Positions 19,701 to 27,625 of a stretch of DNA of 64,000 nucleotides are shown piece after piece. The translations under genes and the position numbers were made by a program. The notes under the pieces are model-generated. The model did no database searches. It had not been told where the DNA came from and saw nothing but the letters and a program-made list of their open reading frames with translations. The stretch spans positions 1,180,514 to 1,244,513 of the forward strand of contig CP051246.1 of the NCBI GenBank assembly GCA_017795085.1, in the 5' to 3' direction. Source of the DNA: Salegentibacter sp. (GTDB lineage: Bacteria > Bacteroidota > Bacteroidia > Flavobacteriales > Flavobacteriaceae). Within the stretch, counting starts at the first letter, position 1; every line of letters begins with the position of its first letter.

Positions 19701-21099
19701 ATAACTGAACTATTGAAGAGGTATCGGGCAATAAAGTTTTGGTAACATCATCATCAATTTTGGCCTTTTCTTTTCCTTCGGCAATTTTCTTATAAACTTT
19801 AAGATTTTGGATAAACTGCCATAATCTAAATTCCTGATAAAGCGGGTTGGATTTAGGGATGCTTTTTAAAGGTTTTTCATGTAATTCTCCATCTTTTTTA
19901 AAATACCTCTTTTCATAAGAACAATTGGAAATGGTAGACTTTTTGGTTTTTAGAGGACGTTGATAAAAAATGGTGTCTTCAACAAATAAATAGGTGAAAT
20001 CCCTATCCTTGATGTTCGCTTGATGAGCTTCGTTACTCGGATATAACTCATTTAAACATTCTTTATATAATTCCTCATTTTGCAACTCGGTGTGAAACTC
20101 CTTTTGCGTGTTTAAAATTTTTGTGAGTTCCTTTTTGTAATACTTTCTATCAATGGTTTTTACCAAACTACCACGAATTTTTTGATTGGGTTTTTCAAGA
20201 AGGGTTTCAAAAATAAACTCTCCTACGGTCTTGTTGGTTTCATCTATGTTCTGCTCTGTTTTCTTTTTAATGGCAATCCAGTCCTGCTCAGAATCTACTT
20301 TTTTAAAAGTCCTTTTTATGCTACCGTCTTTACTTGTTTTTGAAGTAACTATAAATTCTCGTTCTTGATTCTCCCAATCTTCAATTTTAGTAATTTCACG
20401 ATCGTATTCCCAACCATTTTCAAAAATAATTTTGTAAAGGGGTTTTCCTTTTACCGCTTCCCTAGTATCAACCAATTCCTTTACTTTTAACGAAACATAC
20501 TCTTGGTTTTTATCAGTTTCTTCCTCTTCGCCACGTAATTGATAATAACCACGTTTCTGATTAAAATTAAGTAAAACCCAACCAAGCTCTTCTTTGCTTA
20601 TTTTTTCTTGTAAAGCTTTCTTACGCAGGTAATATAAAGTCCAATCATAAGGAATTTTAAGATCAGGGTACTTTGCTTTAAATTCCTTTGCCATTTCTTC
20701 AAAACTGTCTTGAAAAATAAACTGATGCTTAGACCCACCGTTTAACCTGTAATTAAATTTCACTTCCTTTCCAGAAAGAAACTGCCCTAATTTATTATGG
20801 AAATCAATTGCTCCTGAGTAGTGATCGGATAGAAAGCCTAAAATATTAAGAATTCTGTGCAAACGCTGTCGCCGAAGAAGATAGCGCTCATTTAATCTTC
20901 GCATGCCTCTATAGCCAGTTCTTTCCGCAGTTTGTGAAATAGAGTTCCCGCTATCAAACTTTCCTAAAATGTCCTGACTCATAGGAATCACCCGGGTTCC
21001 CATTCCCAAAATCTTACCTTCTTTTTTATCAAAATCTTGTTCTATAAGCGACCACCCAATCGAGTTGGTCCCCAAATCCAGTCCTAAAATTCGTTTCAT
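16705..21099 (-). CDS. cas9: CRISPR-associated endonuclease Cas9 (type II-C, large Bacteroidota form)
   Basis: A 1464-residue RNA-guided DNA endonuclease. RuvC-I is at the N-terminus (ILGLDLGTNSIGWSLIE, Asp8), then an Arg-rich bridge helix (about 57-90, RGMRRLNERYLLRRQRLHR). After a long recognition lobe come RuvC-II (IHLELGREMK, about 745), the HNH domain (DYQIEHIIPKSRFFDDSFNN, about 866) and RuvC-III (HRHHALDALVIA, about 1066). The rest forms the wedge and PAM-interacting region. All catalytic residues I looked for are present, so it is probably active. It is far longer than compact II-C enzymes such as the Neisseria protein (about 1080), but this size is usual in Flavobacteria. It is first in the cas operon, divergent from the tracrRNA. 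Confidence 0.98.
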   Translation of the reverse strand: MKRILGLDLGTNSIGWSLIEQDFDKKEGKILGMGTRVIPMSQDILGKFDSGNSISQTAERTGYRGMRRLNERYLLRRQRLHRILNILGFLSDHYSGAIDFHNKLGQFLSGKEVKFNYRLNGGSKHQFIFQDSFEEMAKEFKAKYPDLKIPYDWTLYYLRKKALQEKISKEELGWVLLNFNQKRGYYQLRGEEEETDKNQEYVSLKVKELVDTREAVKGKPLYKIIFENGWEYDREITKIEDWENQEREFIVTSKTSKDGSIKRTFKKVDSEQDWIAIKKKTEQNIDETNKTVGEFIFETLLEKPNQKIRGSLVKTIDRKYYKKELTKILNTQKEFHTELQNEELYKECLNELYPSNEAHQANIKDRDFTYLFVEDTIFYQRPLKTKKSTISNCSYEKRYFKKDGELHEKPLKSIPKSNPLYQEFRLWQFIQNLKVYKKIAEGKEKAKIDDDVTKTLLPDTSSIVQLFDFLNDKKEIDQNQLLKYFSDLKLIPKQRKDTSAYRWNYVEDKKYPCNTTRAEFLSRLKKIKGVTEDFLDKKTEKELWHIVYSVKDKKDFEKALETFANKKGIPQEKFVDNFKKTQPYPNDYGAYSEKAIKKLLPVMQMGKYWKESSITPEIKNRINDILERLRAIDFDKEKIDRVADDAYKKQVLKSFIKFDDKENPFEGLNTYQACYAVYERHSEVSEIINWKSPSDIDHYLNETFKQHQLRNPIVEQVVTETLRVVRDIWRCYGDSEKDYFSEIHLELGREMKNSAEKRQRLSKKNTERENTNQRIKAILEELQNEGVEAVKPYSPNQQEILKLYEEGVYHNAQYDKVSEDEIENIRKKNTPTKKDILRYKLWLEQGYRSPYTGEIIPMSKLFTTDYQIEHIIPKSRFFDDSFNNKVICESAINPYPYKDNQTAYEFITNSRGCVVPELAKNGKECTIFSVEDYEEHCKSYFRKNRTKLKYLLSEDIPEGFINRQLNDSRYISKFIKGLLSNILREPDEREATVKNLIPVSGAITSELKQDWGLNDKWNEIIAPRFKRMNEITKSNDYGYWDNKINAFRTQVPKDIEVGFSKKRIDHRHHALDALVIACTTKDHINYITSINTERKNHSLVKKLRETKEIELGGKKRTVAKSFKKPWEGFTIDAKNALEDIVISFKKNIRVINRTNNKTWHWEKKNGQWKKTLQTQKGKNFAIRKSLHKETVSGLIDVPTPKGKVTTATRANISDIKNHKHIDKITDKSIQRILRNHVKNYLDQNEKEDFAEAFSPKGVTDLNKNIKELNNGKNHQPIYKVRQYEIGSKFNVGEQGNKTDKYVEAAKGTNLFFAVYWDKKKGKRNFETIPLNEVVEHQKQMAHIPMKEKQPIPIDHTKGKFLFYLSPNDLVYVPTVEDMDSDIIPEKIKKENIYKMVSSSGTECYFIHQNISSLIKRYDSKTKSGELSSQNKLETTLDIENTIRIKETCWKLQIDRLGNIINVVK

Positions 21100-21159
21100 A
21101 ATTCCTTGTTTTCGGTCAAGTTAAACAATCTGGTTTTCAGTTGTATGCGGAAAACCACA

Positions 21160-21190
21160 TTGCAGGTTTCAAATATTTTATTTAATATTG
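21160..21190 (+). promoter_or_regulatory. Candidate tracrRNA promoter
   Basis: TTG (21160-21162), 20 bases, then TAATATTG (21183-21190), one mismatch from TAnnTTTG. A start about 5 bases downstream would coincide with the first base of the anti-repeat. Confidence 0.55.
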
Positions 21191-21198
21191 CTCTACAA
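21170..21198 (-). promoter_or_regulatory. Candidate cas9 promoter, overlapping the tracrRNA promoter
   Basis: On the minus strand, TTG (21198-21196), 18 bases, then AATATTTG (21177-21170), one mismatch from the -7 consensus. It overlaps the opposing tracrRNA promoter, and its -33 lies in the anti-repeat. The spacing is one base short of optimal. Confidence 0.45.
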
Positions 21199-21279
21199 TT
21201 TTGAAGCAATTCACAATAAGGATTATTCCGTTGTGAAAACATTTAAGGATGCCCTCGCCTTTCTTCGGGGGCTTTTTTT
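21194..21279 (+). ncRNA. tracrRNA
   Basis: The anti-repeat is at 21194-21217 (TACAATTTTGAAGC then AATTCACAAT). It pairs with the first 25 bases of the CRISPR repeat with one single-base bulge and a few wobble or terminal changes. After it comes a nexus-type hairpin (AAGGATTATTCCG, 21218-21230), a linker (TTGTGAAAACATTTAAGGAT) and a terminator hairpin. The RNA guides Cas9 with crRNA, and the anti-repeat:repeat duplex is normally cut by RNase III. It is transcribed away from cas9, starting 95 bases upstream of the cas9 ATG. Confidence 0.9.
21251..21279 (+). terminator. Rho-independent terminator of the tracrRNA
   Basis: The stem GCCCTCG (21251-21257) / CGGGGGC (21266-21272), 7 bp with one G-U pair, has an 8-base loop and is followed by seven T. 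Confidence 0.9.
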
Positions 21280-21398
21280 ATTTCCTCTTTACCAAAAAAA
21301 CTATAGGGATTTCATTCGGTAAGTCTTACATATTTACTGAATTTTCTTAAATTTTGCAAAAACAGTAATTTTATCACACTTGTTTATTCCATATTTTA

Positions 21399-22130
21399 AT
21401 GAAAGATAATTTTTCTGATGCTTCCGGTGATTATGCCAAATTTCGCCCCACTTATCCAGGGGAGTTATTTCGGTTTATTGAAAGTCAACTTTCCCAAACC
21501 GGTGCGGCCTGGGATTGCGCTACGGGAAACGGACAGGTGGCCGGGGAACTGTCTAAGTTTTTTGATAGGGTAGAGGCCACTGATATCAGTAAGGAACAGC
21601 TTAAAAATGCGGTGCAGAAACAAAATGTAACCTACAGCCTTCAGCGGGCAGAGCAAACTGATTTTCCTGATAATACTTTTGATTTAATCACGGTTGGGCA
21701 GGCGGTGCATTGGTTTGATTTCAATCAATTTTATAGGGAAGCTAAACGGGTCTTGAAACCTGGCGGATTAATCGTGTTGATAGGCTATTCCCTTTTTAAA
21801 AGCAATCCCGAAACCGAAGCGGTGATTCTTCATTTTTATAAAAATATTATTGATACATACTGGGACCCTGAACGTCGCTATCTCGATGAGCATTATAAAA
21901 CTATTCCTTTCCCGTTTCAGGAAATAGAAACGCCCGATTTCCAACAAAAATATATCTGGACTTTCAATCAGCTTGCGGGCTATCTAAAAACCTGGAGCGC
22001 GGTAAAACATTATAAAAAAGAACATGGGCAAAATCCCGTTGATCTAATTTTACCTGATTTAAAACAGGCTTTTGGTGAAGAGGGGGAAGTAATATTTCCT
22101 ATTTTATTTAGGTTGGGGAAGGTGGTTTAA
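21399..22130 (+). CDS. Class I SAM-dependent methyltransferase
   Basis: A 243-residue methyltransferase of the UbiE/Tam-like (Methyltransf_11) type. The N-terminus DNFSDASGDYAKFRPTYP is characteristic of a subgroup related to yeast Tmt1/Crg1 trans-aconitate methyltransferase. Motif I is WDCATGNGQVAGEL, with Cys-Ala in place of the usual Gly-x-Gly start. The acidic loop is VEATDIS, and QAVHWFDFNQFYREAKRVLKPGG is the conserved post-motif region. The substrate is unknown. It is the first gene after the tracrRNA terminator, and the ClC gene follows 38 bp later on the same strand. Confidence 0.88.
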   Translation: MKDNFSDASGDYAKFRPTYPGELFRFIESQLSQTGAAWDCATGNGQVAGELSKFFDRVEATDISKEQLKNAVQKQNVTYSLQRAEQTDFPDNTFDLITVGQAVHWFDFNQFYREAKRVLKPGGLIVLIGYSLFKSNPETEAVILHFYKNIIDTYWDPERRYLDEHYKTIPFPFQEIETPDFQQKYIWTFNQLAGYLKTWSAVKHYKKEHGQNPVDLILPDLKQAFGEEGEVIFPILFRLGKVV

Positions 22131-22168
22131 GCAGGTTTCCTTTAATTTGTTTTTTAGAAATAAAAACC

Positions 22169-23440
22169 GTGAAACTCAGGCACCGCAGAAAATTAGTTAA
22201 TTACCGGGAAAACCTTGATAAACCCTTAGGTTTTAGGCCATTTATTTTTAGTCGGGTCTTTTTTCTGTGGGCCTTGCTTGGGATTATTGGTGGGGCCATA
22301 GCTGGCGGATATTGGATAATACTCGAATTTTTAATCCACTGGTTTGAAAATTTTACCGGTTGGATGGTGGTGCCGGTTATGGCTTTGGCTGGTTTATTTG
22401 CAGGATTTGTTATTCACTTTTTTGGAGATCCGGGGGAGCTTAACCTTATCGTAAATAATATTAGGTTTAGAAAAGGAAAATTGGATCCGCGTAATAATTT
22501 TTCTATGATTTTATCTTCGCTACTTTGTGTTGCTTCAGGTGGAAGCCTGGGGCCGGAAGCTCCTTTGGTACAGGTTACAGGTTCTACGGGTTCGTGGATT
22601 GGAAAAATATTCAGGTTAAAAGGAGAACAATTACGCTCGGTAAGTATTGCCGGAATGGCTTCAGGTTTTACCGCATTATTCGGTGCTCCTTTAGGCGGAA
22701 GTTTGTTTTCTCTTGAAATCCTGCACCACAAACATGTAGTGGAATATTACAAAGCTATAATTCCCGCTTTTGTAGCCAGTTGTTTTAGTTATTTAGTTTT
22801 CGCGCTGATTATTCATTTGGGATTAGGACCCATATGGGATATTCCCGCTTATGAAATGGAAGATAAATTCGACTTTATCCTGGCGGTGGGTTTTGCAGCA
22901 ATTGCTGCTTTTACGGGCTGGGTGTTTATTTATTGCACCAAAGCGCTAAAACGCCTGTTTGAAAACGTTAGCTTTCCTATTTATATTAAAACTTTAATCG
23001 GCGGAATTTTGCTTGGGCTTATTGCCTGGTATTTACCCATTACACGCTATTTTGGTCACCATGAGATTAATGAGTTGATTGCCGGTGGCTTTTCTGTAGA
23101 AATGCTTTTGTTGGTGTTGGCCGCAAAAATTGTGGCTATAGCCATTACCGTAACTTCGGGTTGGCGTGGCGGATTTATTATTCCGTTGTTTTTTACCGGT
23201 GCCGCATTGGGACTTATTTTACACAGTATTTTTCCTGAAATTAGTCTTGCCCTGGCCGTGGTCAGCTGTATGGCTGCCATTAATACCTGCGTAACCCGAA
23301 CGCCTTTAAGTACCACTATTTTACTGGCCACTTTAACCGGTTTTGACTATTTTATCCCTATTTTCTTTGCCAGCCTTACCGGATATTTTCTGGCACCCCG
23401 CCTGCCGTTTATCGGATCCCAATTAAAATCTGAAGCTTAA
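22169..23440 (+). CDS. ClC-family chloride channel or H+/Cl- antiporter
   Basis: A 423-residue membrane protein with 10 or more helices of the voltage-gated chloride channel family. The selectivity signature is seen as GGSLGPEAPLVQ (the GREGP-type motif), followed by GMASGFTALFGAPLGGSLFSLEIL, and a second block SGWRGGFIIPLFFTGAALG corresponds to GGxFxPxLxxGA of the family. The start is GTG at 22169. No CBS domains are attached. Whether it is a channel or an exchanger cannot be decided here. Confidence 0.9.
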   Translation: MKLRHRRKLVNYRENLDKPLGFRPFIFSRVFFLWALLGIIGGAIAGGYWIILEFLIHWFENFTGWMVVPVMALAGLFAGFVIHFFGDPGELNLIVNNIRFRKGKLDPRNNFSMILSSLLCVASGGSLGPEAPLVQVTGSTGSWIGKIFRLKGEQLRSVSIAGMASGFTALFGAPLGGSLFSLEILHHKHVVEYYKAIIPAFVASCFSYLVFALIIHLGLGPIWDIPAYEMEDKFDFILAVGFAAIAAFTGWVFIYCTKALKRLFENVSFPIYIKTLIGGILLGLIAWYLPITRYFGHHEINELIAGGFSVEMLLLVLAAKIVAIAITVTSGWRGGFIIPLFFTGAALGLILHSIFPEISLALAVVSCMAAINTCVTRTPLSTTILLATLTGFDYFIPIFFASLTGYFLAPRLPFIGSQLKSEA

Positions 23441-23476
23441 AATTTTAGTTTATATTTATCCGGAAATTTTAAAGCC

Positions 23477-23740
23477 TTGATTATGAATATTCCGAAGCAA
23501 TATTTGCCCGTAATGCCCTATTTGGTTTTAAAAGATGCTGATGCTCTTACTCAGAAAATATCAGACAAGAAAACTGGAGGGATCAAGTCTGGGGAAATAA
23601 AAATAGAGAAAGCGCTAAATAAGCTTGTCTTTGAAAACGATTCGCAATCCCTGGGAAAACCTTCAAAAAAGCGTATGGGTTTAGTGTTGGTTTTGCTGAT
23701 AGCTCCGGAAAATTACAGGTTTATTACAACGCCTGAATAA
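23477..23740 (+). pseudogene. Possible remnant of a VOC (glyoxalase/PhnB-like) protein
   Basis: An 87-codon frame beginning with MNIPKQYLPVMPYLVLKDAD, which resembles the first strand of PhnB/YdcE-like VOC proteins (PKGYxxVMPYLxVKDA). A little later, GEIKIEKALNKLVFENDSQSLGKPSK resembles the internal xEIKIGxxxxMFAD strand with the intervening residues missing. The last part looks better in another frame (GFADSSGKLQVYYNA). Relatives are about 130-160 residues, so this looks like a gene shortened by deletion and frameshift. It could instead be a short functional protein. Confidence 0.4.
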
Positions 23741-23806
23741 TTAGGCATAAAATATGTATTTTAAGGCCTCGTTTATAAAATACCAAACAAAGATAAATTT
23801 AAGATT

Positions 23807-24997
23807 ATGAGAAAACTGGCTTTTTTAATCCTTGGTTTTTTGATTAGCTCAATACCGGTAATAGCACAAACTTTTGAAGATAATATTTCAGTAACAGAAG
23901 AAGTTTTAAGTGAACTTAATCGTGAACGAAGTCTGTTAAGCAGAAACCTTGATTATCGTATTAGGGAAATAGATTCTAAAATCAGCAACCTGGATGAAAG
24001 CATTCAAAACACCAATAGTTCAGCGGAAAAAGTTGAAAAATTATTGGAGCGGGTAAAATATCTGGAAGAAAAACAGGAAGAACTTGATAAAAATACCATT
24101 AGCGTTTATAAGTACAATTATAGTTCAGCGGTATTAAACCTTGCTTCTATGCAGCGAGAAATAAAACCGCTTACGCTATTTAATTCTTCCAGACAATTTT
24201 ATTCTACTTTAGACCAGGTGAGTAACCCAATGAATTATGAAGGTTACCAAGAGTGGTTTGGGGAATTTAAAAAATTTGTAGAGCAAGAAAAGGAAAAAGA
24301 TGCTCGGCTTTCAGCAGTAAGTCATATTCTCAACCTTACCGGCGATCTTGCTGAAGGCACCCCGTTTACAGGAATGTTTGCCGGTACTCTTTTTGATGGA
24401 ATAGGGAGTTTTATCAATAATATGGGCTGGGGCGATAAGAAACTGAAACAACAAAGTACCGAGATGTTAAAGCTTACCACTACTGTGGCCCAATTTACCC
24501 ACGATAAAGATTTAATTGAAACCGAATGGGAGTCGATAAATAAAAGTCTTGATGAATTGAAGGAGTTGCAGTCTAAAGCGATGGAAGAGAATTTTATTGG
24601 ATTGCTGGATATCGATTTAAAAGAATTTGAACAAAATTTCACCAACGAAACCGATGCAAAAAAACGTACCCAGTATATTCTTGATATTTCAAAAATTGCT
24701 GAAAATAAAATTGTAGAAGAAAAGGCTAAAAATCCTGAAAACTGGAAACAGGATTATCATGATCAGATGATGACGGTTCAAAACCTGAAGATTAGATTTG
24801 GTACTATTACCTTCAGGATTTTGGAGAATTTAAATAAGTATGAATCGCTTATTAAAAAATATGAAGACGACCAGTATTTAAAACCCAAAGTAGCTAAATT
24901 AAAATCAAAATTAGATCTGGTACGTAATAGTTTTGAATCTACTTTTAATCCGCAAGATTATATTAAAGCCTCTAATGAGATGTATGTAGTAGAATAA
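23807..24997 (+). CDS. Exported coiled-coil protein of unknown function
   Basis: A 396-residue protein with a clear Sec signal peptide (LAFLILGFLISSIPVIAQ, cleavage about residue 20-21) and no lipobox. The mature part is mostly helical with heptad-like stretches at about 30-95 (RIREIDSKISNLDESIQ, LLERVKYLEEKQEELDK) and about 330-380. The middle contains a Gly-rich hydrophobic segment (EGTPFTGMFAGTLFDGIGSF) that may insert in or associate with a membrane. I recognise no catalytic motif. It lies between the VOC remnant and the convergent HPP gene and probably forms its own transcript. Confidence 0.8.
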   Translation: MRKLAFLILGFLISSIPVIAQTFEDNISVTEEVLSELNRERSLLSRNLDYRIREIDSKISNLDESIQNTNSSAEKVEKLLERVKYLEEKQEELDKNTISVYKYNYSSAVLNLASMQREIKPLTLFNSSRQFYSTLDQVSNPMNYEGYQEWFGEFKKFVEQEKEKDARLSAVSHILNLTGDLAEGTPFTGMFAGTLFDGIGSFINNMGWGDKKLKQQSTEMLKLTTTVAQFTHDKDLIETEWESINKSLDELKELQSKAMEENFIGLLDIDLKEFEQNFTNETDAKKRTQYILDISKIAENKIVEEKAKNPENWKQDYHDQMMTVQNLKIRFGTITFRILENLNKYESLIKKYEDDQYLKPKVAKLKSKLDLVRNSFESTFNPQDYIKASNEMYVVE

Positions 24998-24999
24998 GC

Positions 25000-25560
25000 T
25001 TATTCACGGGGAAGTTTTCGATAAGGATAGTTGCGATGTTTGGAAATATTGTTAAAGATTAAGGCGATAACAAGTAAAATTACCACTCCGCTAAAAACCG
25101 GGTTCAGTAAATAATAAAAACCCAGTTCTTTAATATCATCACTGCCTATTACAGCAATAAGGGCAGTGGCTCCACCGGGCGGGTGTAGGGTTTTTGTGAT
25201 TTGCATTACAACAATAGAAAGTGAAACCGCAAGGGCTGCTGCCAACCATAGCAAGTCTGTAAAAGGCAATAGTTTTACAACTAAAACGCCGATTAATGCG
25301 CTTAATAGATGACCACCGACTAAATTTCGGGGTTGTGCCAATGGACTGTTGGTAGCGCCATATACCAAAACTGCAGAAGCTCCAAAAGAACCGATAAGAA
25401 ATACATTATCGAGCTGATTAAATTGTAAACTTTGTAAATATCCTATCGCACCAATTCCCAGAAAACCTCCAAGAAAAGTCCATAAATGATCTATAGGATC
25501 AAGAATAGTTTGCCGGTAAATAATATAGCGGGTTTTTCTGTAGGTTCTGCTATTTTTCAT
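25000..25560 (-). CDS. HPP-family integral membrane protein
   Basis: A 186-residue protein with four predicted membrane helices and the family's signature LHPPGGATALIAVIG between helices 3 and 4. PLAQPRNLVGGHLLSALIGV is the second conserved block. In cyanobacteria and plants related HPP proteins have been linked to nitrite transport, but most bacterial members are uncharacterised, so transport of a small solute is only a suggestion. Its stop is 2 bp from the stop of the convergent coiled-coil protein gene, so the two transcripts must overlap. Confidence 0.85.
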   Translation of the reverse strand: MKNSRTYRKTRYIIYRQTILDPIDHLWTFLGGFLGIGAIGYLQSLQFNQLDNVFLIGSFGASAVLVYGATNSPLAQPRNLVGGHLLSALIGVLVVKLLPFTDLLWLAAALAVSLSIVVMQITKTLHPPGGATALIAVIGSDDIKELGFYYLLNPVFSGVVILLVIALIFNNISKHRNYPYRKLPRE

Positions 25561-25821
25561 GCTTAGGTTACGATAGCTATTGTTGAAATTTCCTGCAAAT
25601 ATATTTAATTGAATTTATAAACCTACTTAATTGATAGGTTAAAAACTTGCTTATAAAGCTTTCATTTGTTTGTTTTAATTGGATGGAAACAGAAGTTTTT
25701 TAGTAGGGTTTTGCAAATTACCCGAAGCTAAAGCCCTACGTTTAAAAATTCTTTTACTTTTACTGCCTAAGGCAGATTTAGTAATTTATCAAACTTTTAA
25801 ACCCCGATAGATAGCAGAAAT

Positions 25822-26595
25822 ATGAATAGCAGAAAGGAACAAGTTCAGGCTTTTGAACGCCTTCTTGATATTATGGATGAACTTAGGGAAAAATGTCCCT
25901 GGGACCGAAAACAAACCCTGGAATCCCTTCGCCATCTGACCATTGAAGAAGTTTATGAACTCGGCGATGCGATTTTAGATAATGATCTGGAAGAGGTTAA
26001 AAAAGAGCTGGGGGATGTATTATTACACCTGGTTTTTTATTCAAAAATAGGAAGTGAGAAAAAAGCTTTTGATATTGCCGATGTGGCCAATGGTATTTGT
26101 GAAAAGCTTATTGCCCGCCACCCACATATTTATGGTGATGTTGAAGTTGCCGATGAAGAAGAGGTGAAAAAAAACTGGGAAAATTTAAAACTGAAAGAAG
26201 GTAAAAAAAGCGTTTTAGAAGGTGTACCACGGTCTTTACCTGCTTTGGTGAAAGCCAACCGAATTCAGGATAAGGTAGCCGGTGTTGGTTTTGATTGGGA
26301 AAAACCGCAGCAGGTTTTTGAAAAGCTTCAGGAAGAACTTGGAGAGTTACAGGAGGAAGTTAAAGATAGGAATGAGGATAAAATTGAGGCTGAATTTGGG
26401 GATGTGCTTTTTTCAATGATCAATTATGCCCGTTTTTTAAATGTAAACCCTGAAAATGCTTTAGAACGTACCAATAAAAAATTTATAACACGTTTTCAGT
26501 ATTTAGAAGAAAAAGCTCAAGCCGGAAACAAAGCACTTAAGGATATGAGCCTGAAAGAAATGGATGTTTTCTGGAATGAAGCAAAATTACTTTAA
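25822..26595 (+). CDS. mazG: Nucleoside triphosphate pyrophosphohydrolase MazG
   Basis: A 257-residue MazG with two MazG domains, hydrolysing (d)NTPs to monophosphates and pyrophosphate. The first domain carries CPWDRKQTLESLRHLTIEEVYE and GDVLLHLVFYSKI (metal-binding EExxE and Asp residues). The second has EELGELQEEVK and FGDVLFSMINYARFLNVNPENAL. Length and the linker VPRSLPALVKANRIQDKVAGVGFDW match the Escherichia coli type. It probably cleans aberrant nucleotides or modulates the stringent response. It stands alone and ends before a bidirectional terminator. Confidence 0.95.
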   Translation: MNSRKEQVQAFERLLDIMDELREKCPWDRKQTLESLRHLTIEEVYELGDAILDNDLEEVKKELGDVLLHLVFYSKIGSEKKAFDIADVANGICEKLIARHPHIYGDVEVADEEEVKKNWENLKLKEGKKSVLEGVPRSLPALVKANRIQDKVAGVGFDWEKPQQVFEKLQEELGELQEEVKDRNEDKIEAEFGDVLFSMINYARFLNVNPENALERTNKKFITRFQYLEEKAQAGNKALKDMSLKEMDVFWNEAKLL

Positions 26596-26781
26596 GGCTG
26601 TTGAATTTCTATATATTAAAATTCTGATTATCATTTTTTTTAAATCTAAAAAAACTTAAAAAGCGGGTAAAATATTACGTCCTGTGGTCTTGCCAGGAAT
26701 AAATCGGAGGCTAGAACTGCAGCGAGGTTGTACAGATGTGTTGCCCTTCGGGATAAAATTTAAATAAGTCAGCTTGAAGAA

Positions 26782-26816
26782 AAAAGACCGTCGAAATTCT
26801 TTTTCGGCGGTCTTTT
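26782..26816. terminator. Bidirectional terminator between mazG and a lipoprotein gene
   Basis: A 15-bp stem with one G-U pair (AAAAGACCGTCGAAA / TTTCGGCGGTCTTTT) with T-tracts on both strands, placed between two converging genes. Confidence 0.8.
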
Positions 26817-26838
26817 CTACATTTATAAGAAGTTTGCA

Positions 26839-27474
26839 TTATGGAACTTCAATAGTATCTACATCTTTACTGTAGTCAACTGAACCGGGATTAACTTCCA
26901 TAGTACGATCTGCCGGATTATCCATTTCTTTAAGTACAGCTGCTGCTTTTATAAAAAAAGCATTTAATTCAGATTGACTTATTTCATCTTTATAAAGGCT
27001 TTCTAGATCTTTACGTAATTCATCTACTTCTTCATTCATTTCAGAATAAGCAGTTTCCTGCATTTCTTCCATAGCGCTAACAATATTTTTGAGTTCGGCC
27101 TTGAGATCTTCTCCCGCTACCGAATCGGTTTGGACTTCCATTGCTTCAATTTTATCTAAATTTTCAGGAGTTTTATTAATCATACGAGATCTTTCATTTA
27201 CAGCAGCAGCAAATTTCCGGGTAGATTCATATGGATTTGGTTCTGTAGCTACATCCTCATAATCGCCTTTATTTTCAATATAAGTAATAAATTCAGCTAA
27301 CTCGTTATCCGGATATTCCATATCGTCTTCTATTTCTGAAGTATTATTGATGGAATCAATATCTTCACTAGCGTCCATCAGGTCTTTTTCTTTGTTTTTA
27401 CATGAATAAAGCAACGTTACACTGAAAAACAATACCAAACTGTTTCTAATTATGTTCCTCTTCAAAATCATCAT
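26839..27474 (-). CDS. Lipoprotein of unknown function
   Basis: A 211-residue protein with a lipoprotein signal (SLVLFFSVTLLYSC, lipid cysteine about residue 25). The mature part is acidic and helical (long runs such as ENLDKIEAMEVQTDS and ELKNIVSAMEEMQETAYSEM), without a recognised domain. The charge pattern suggests a periplasm-facing helical bundle. It converges on mazG. Confidence 0.75.
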   Translation of the reverse strand: MMILKRNIIRNSLVLFFSVTLLYSCKNKEKDLMDASEDIDSINNTSEIEDDMEYPDNELAEFITYIENKGDYEDVATEPNPYESTRKFAAAVNERSRMINKTPENLDKIEAMEVQTDSVAGEDLKAELKNIVSAMEEMQETAYSEMNEEVDELRKDLESLYKDEISQSELNAFFIKAAAVLKEMDNPADRTMEVNPGSVDYSKDVDTIEVP

Positions 27475-27625
27475 TCTCTTCTTTCTTTTTGGTTTGTATA
27501 GTACAAGGTAAGAGCAATTTTGCGGAAGAAAATACTAAAGATGATAAACTATGTTTAAAAATAGGGCTAAACCTTTAATACTTAGTTAAAAAGGAAAGCT
27601 TATTAGGTGTTTTTACGTTGCTATC

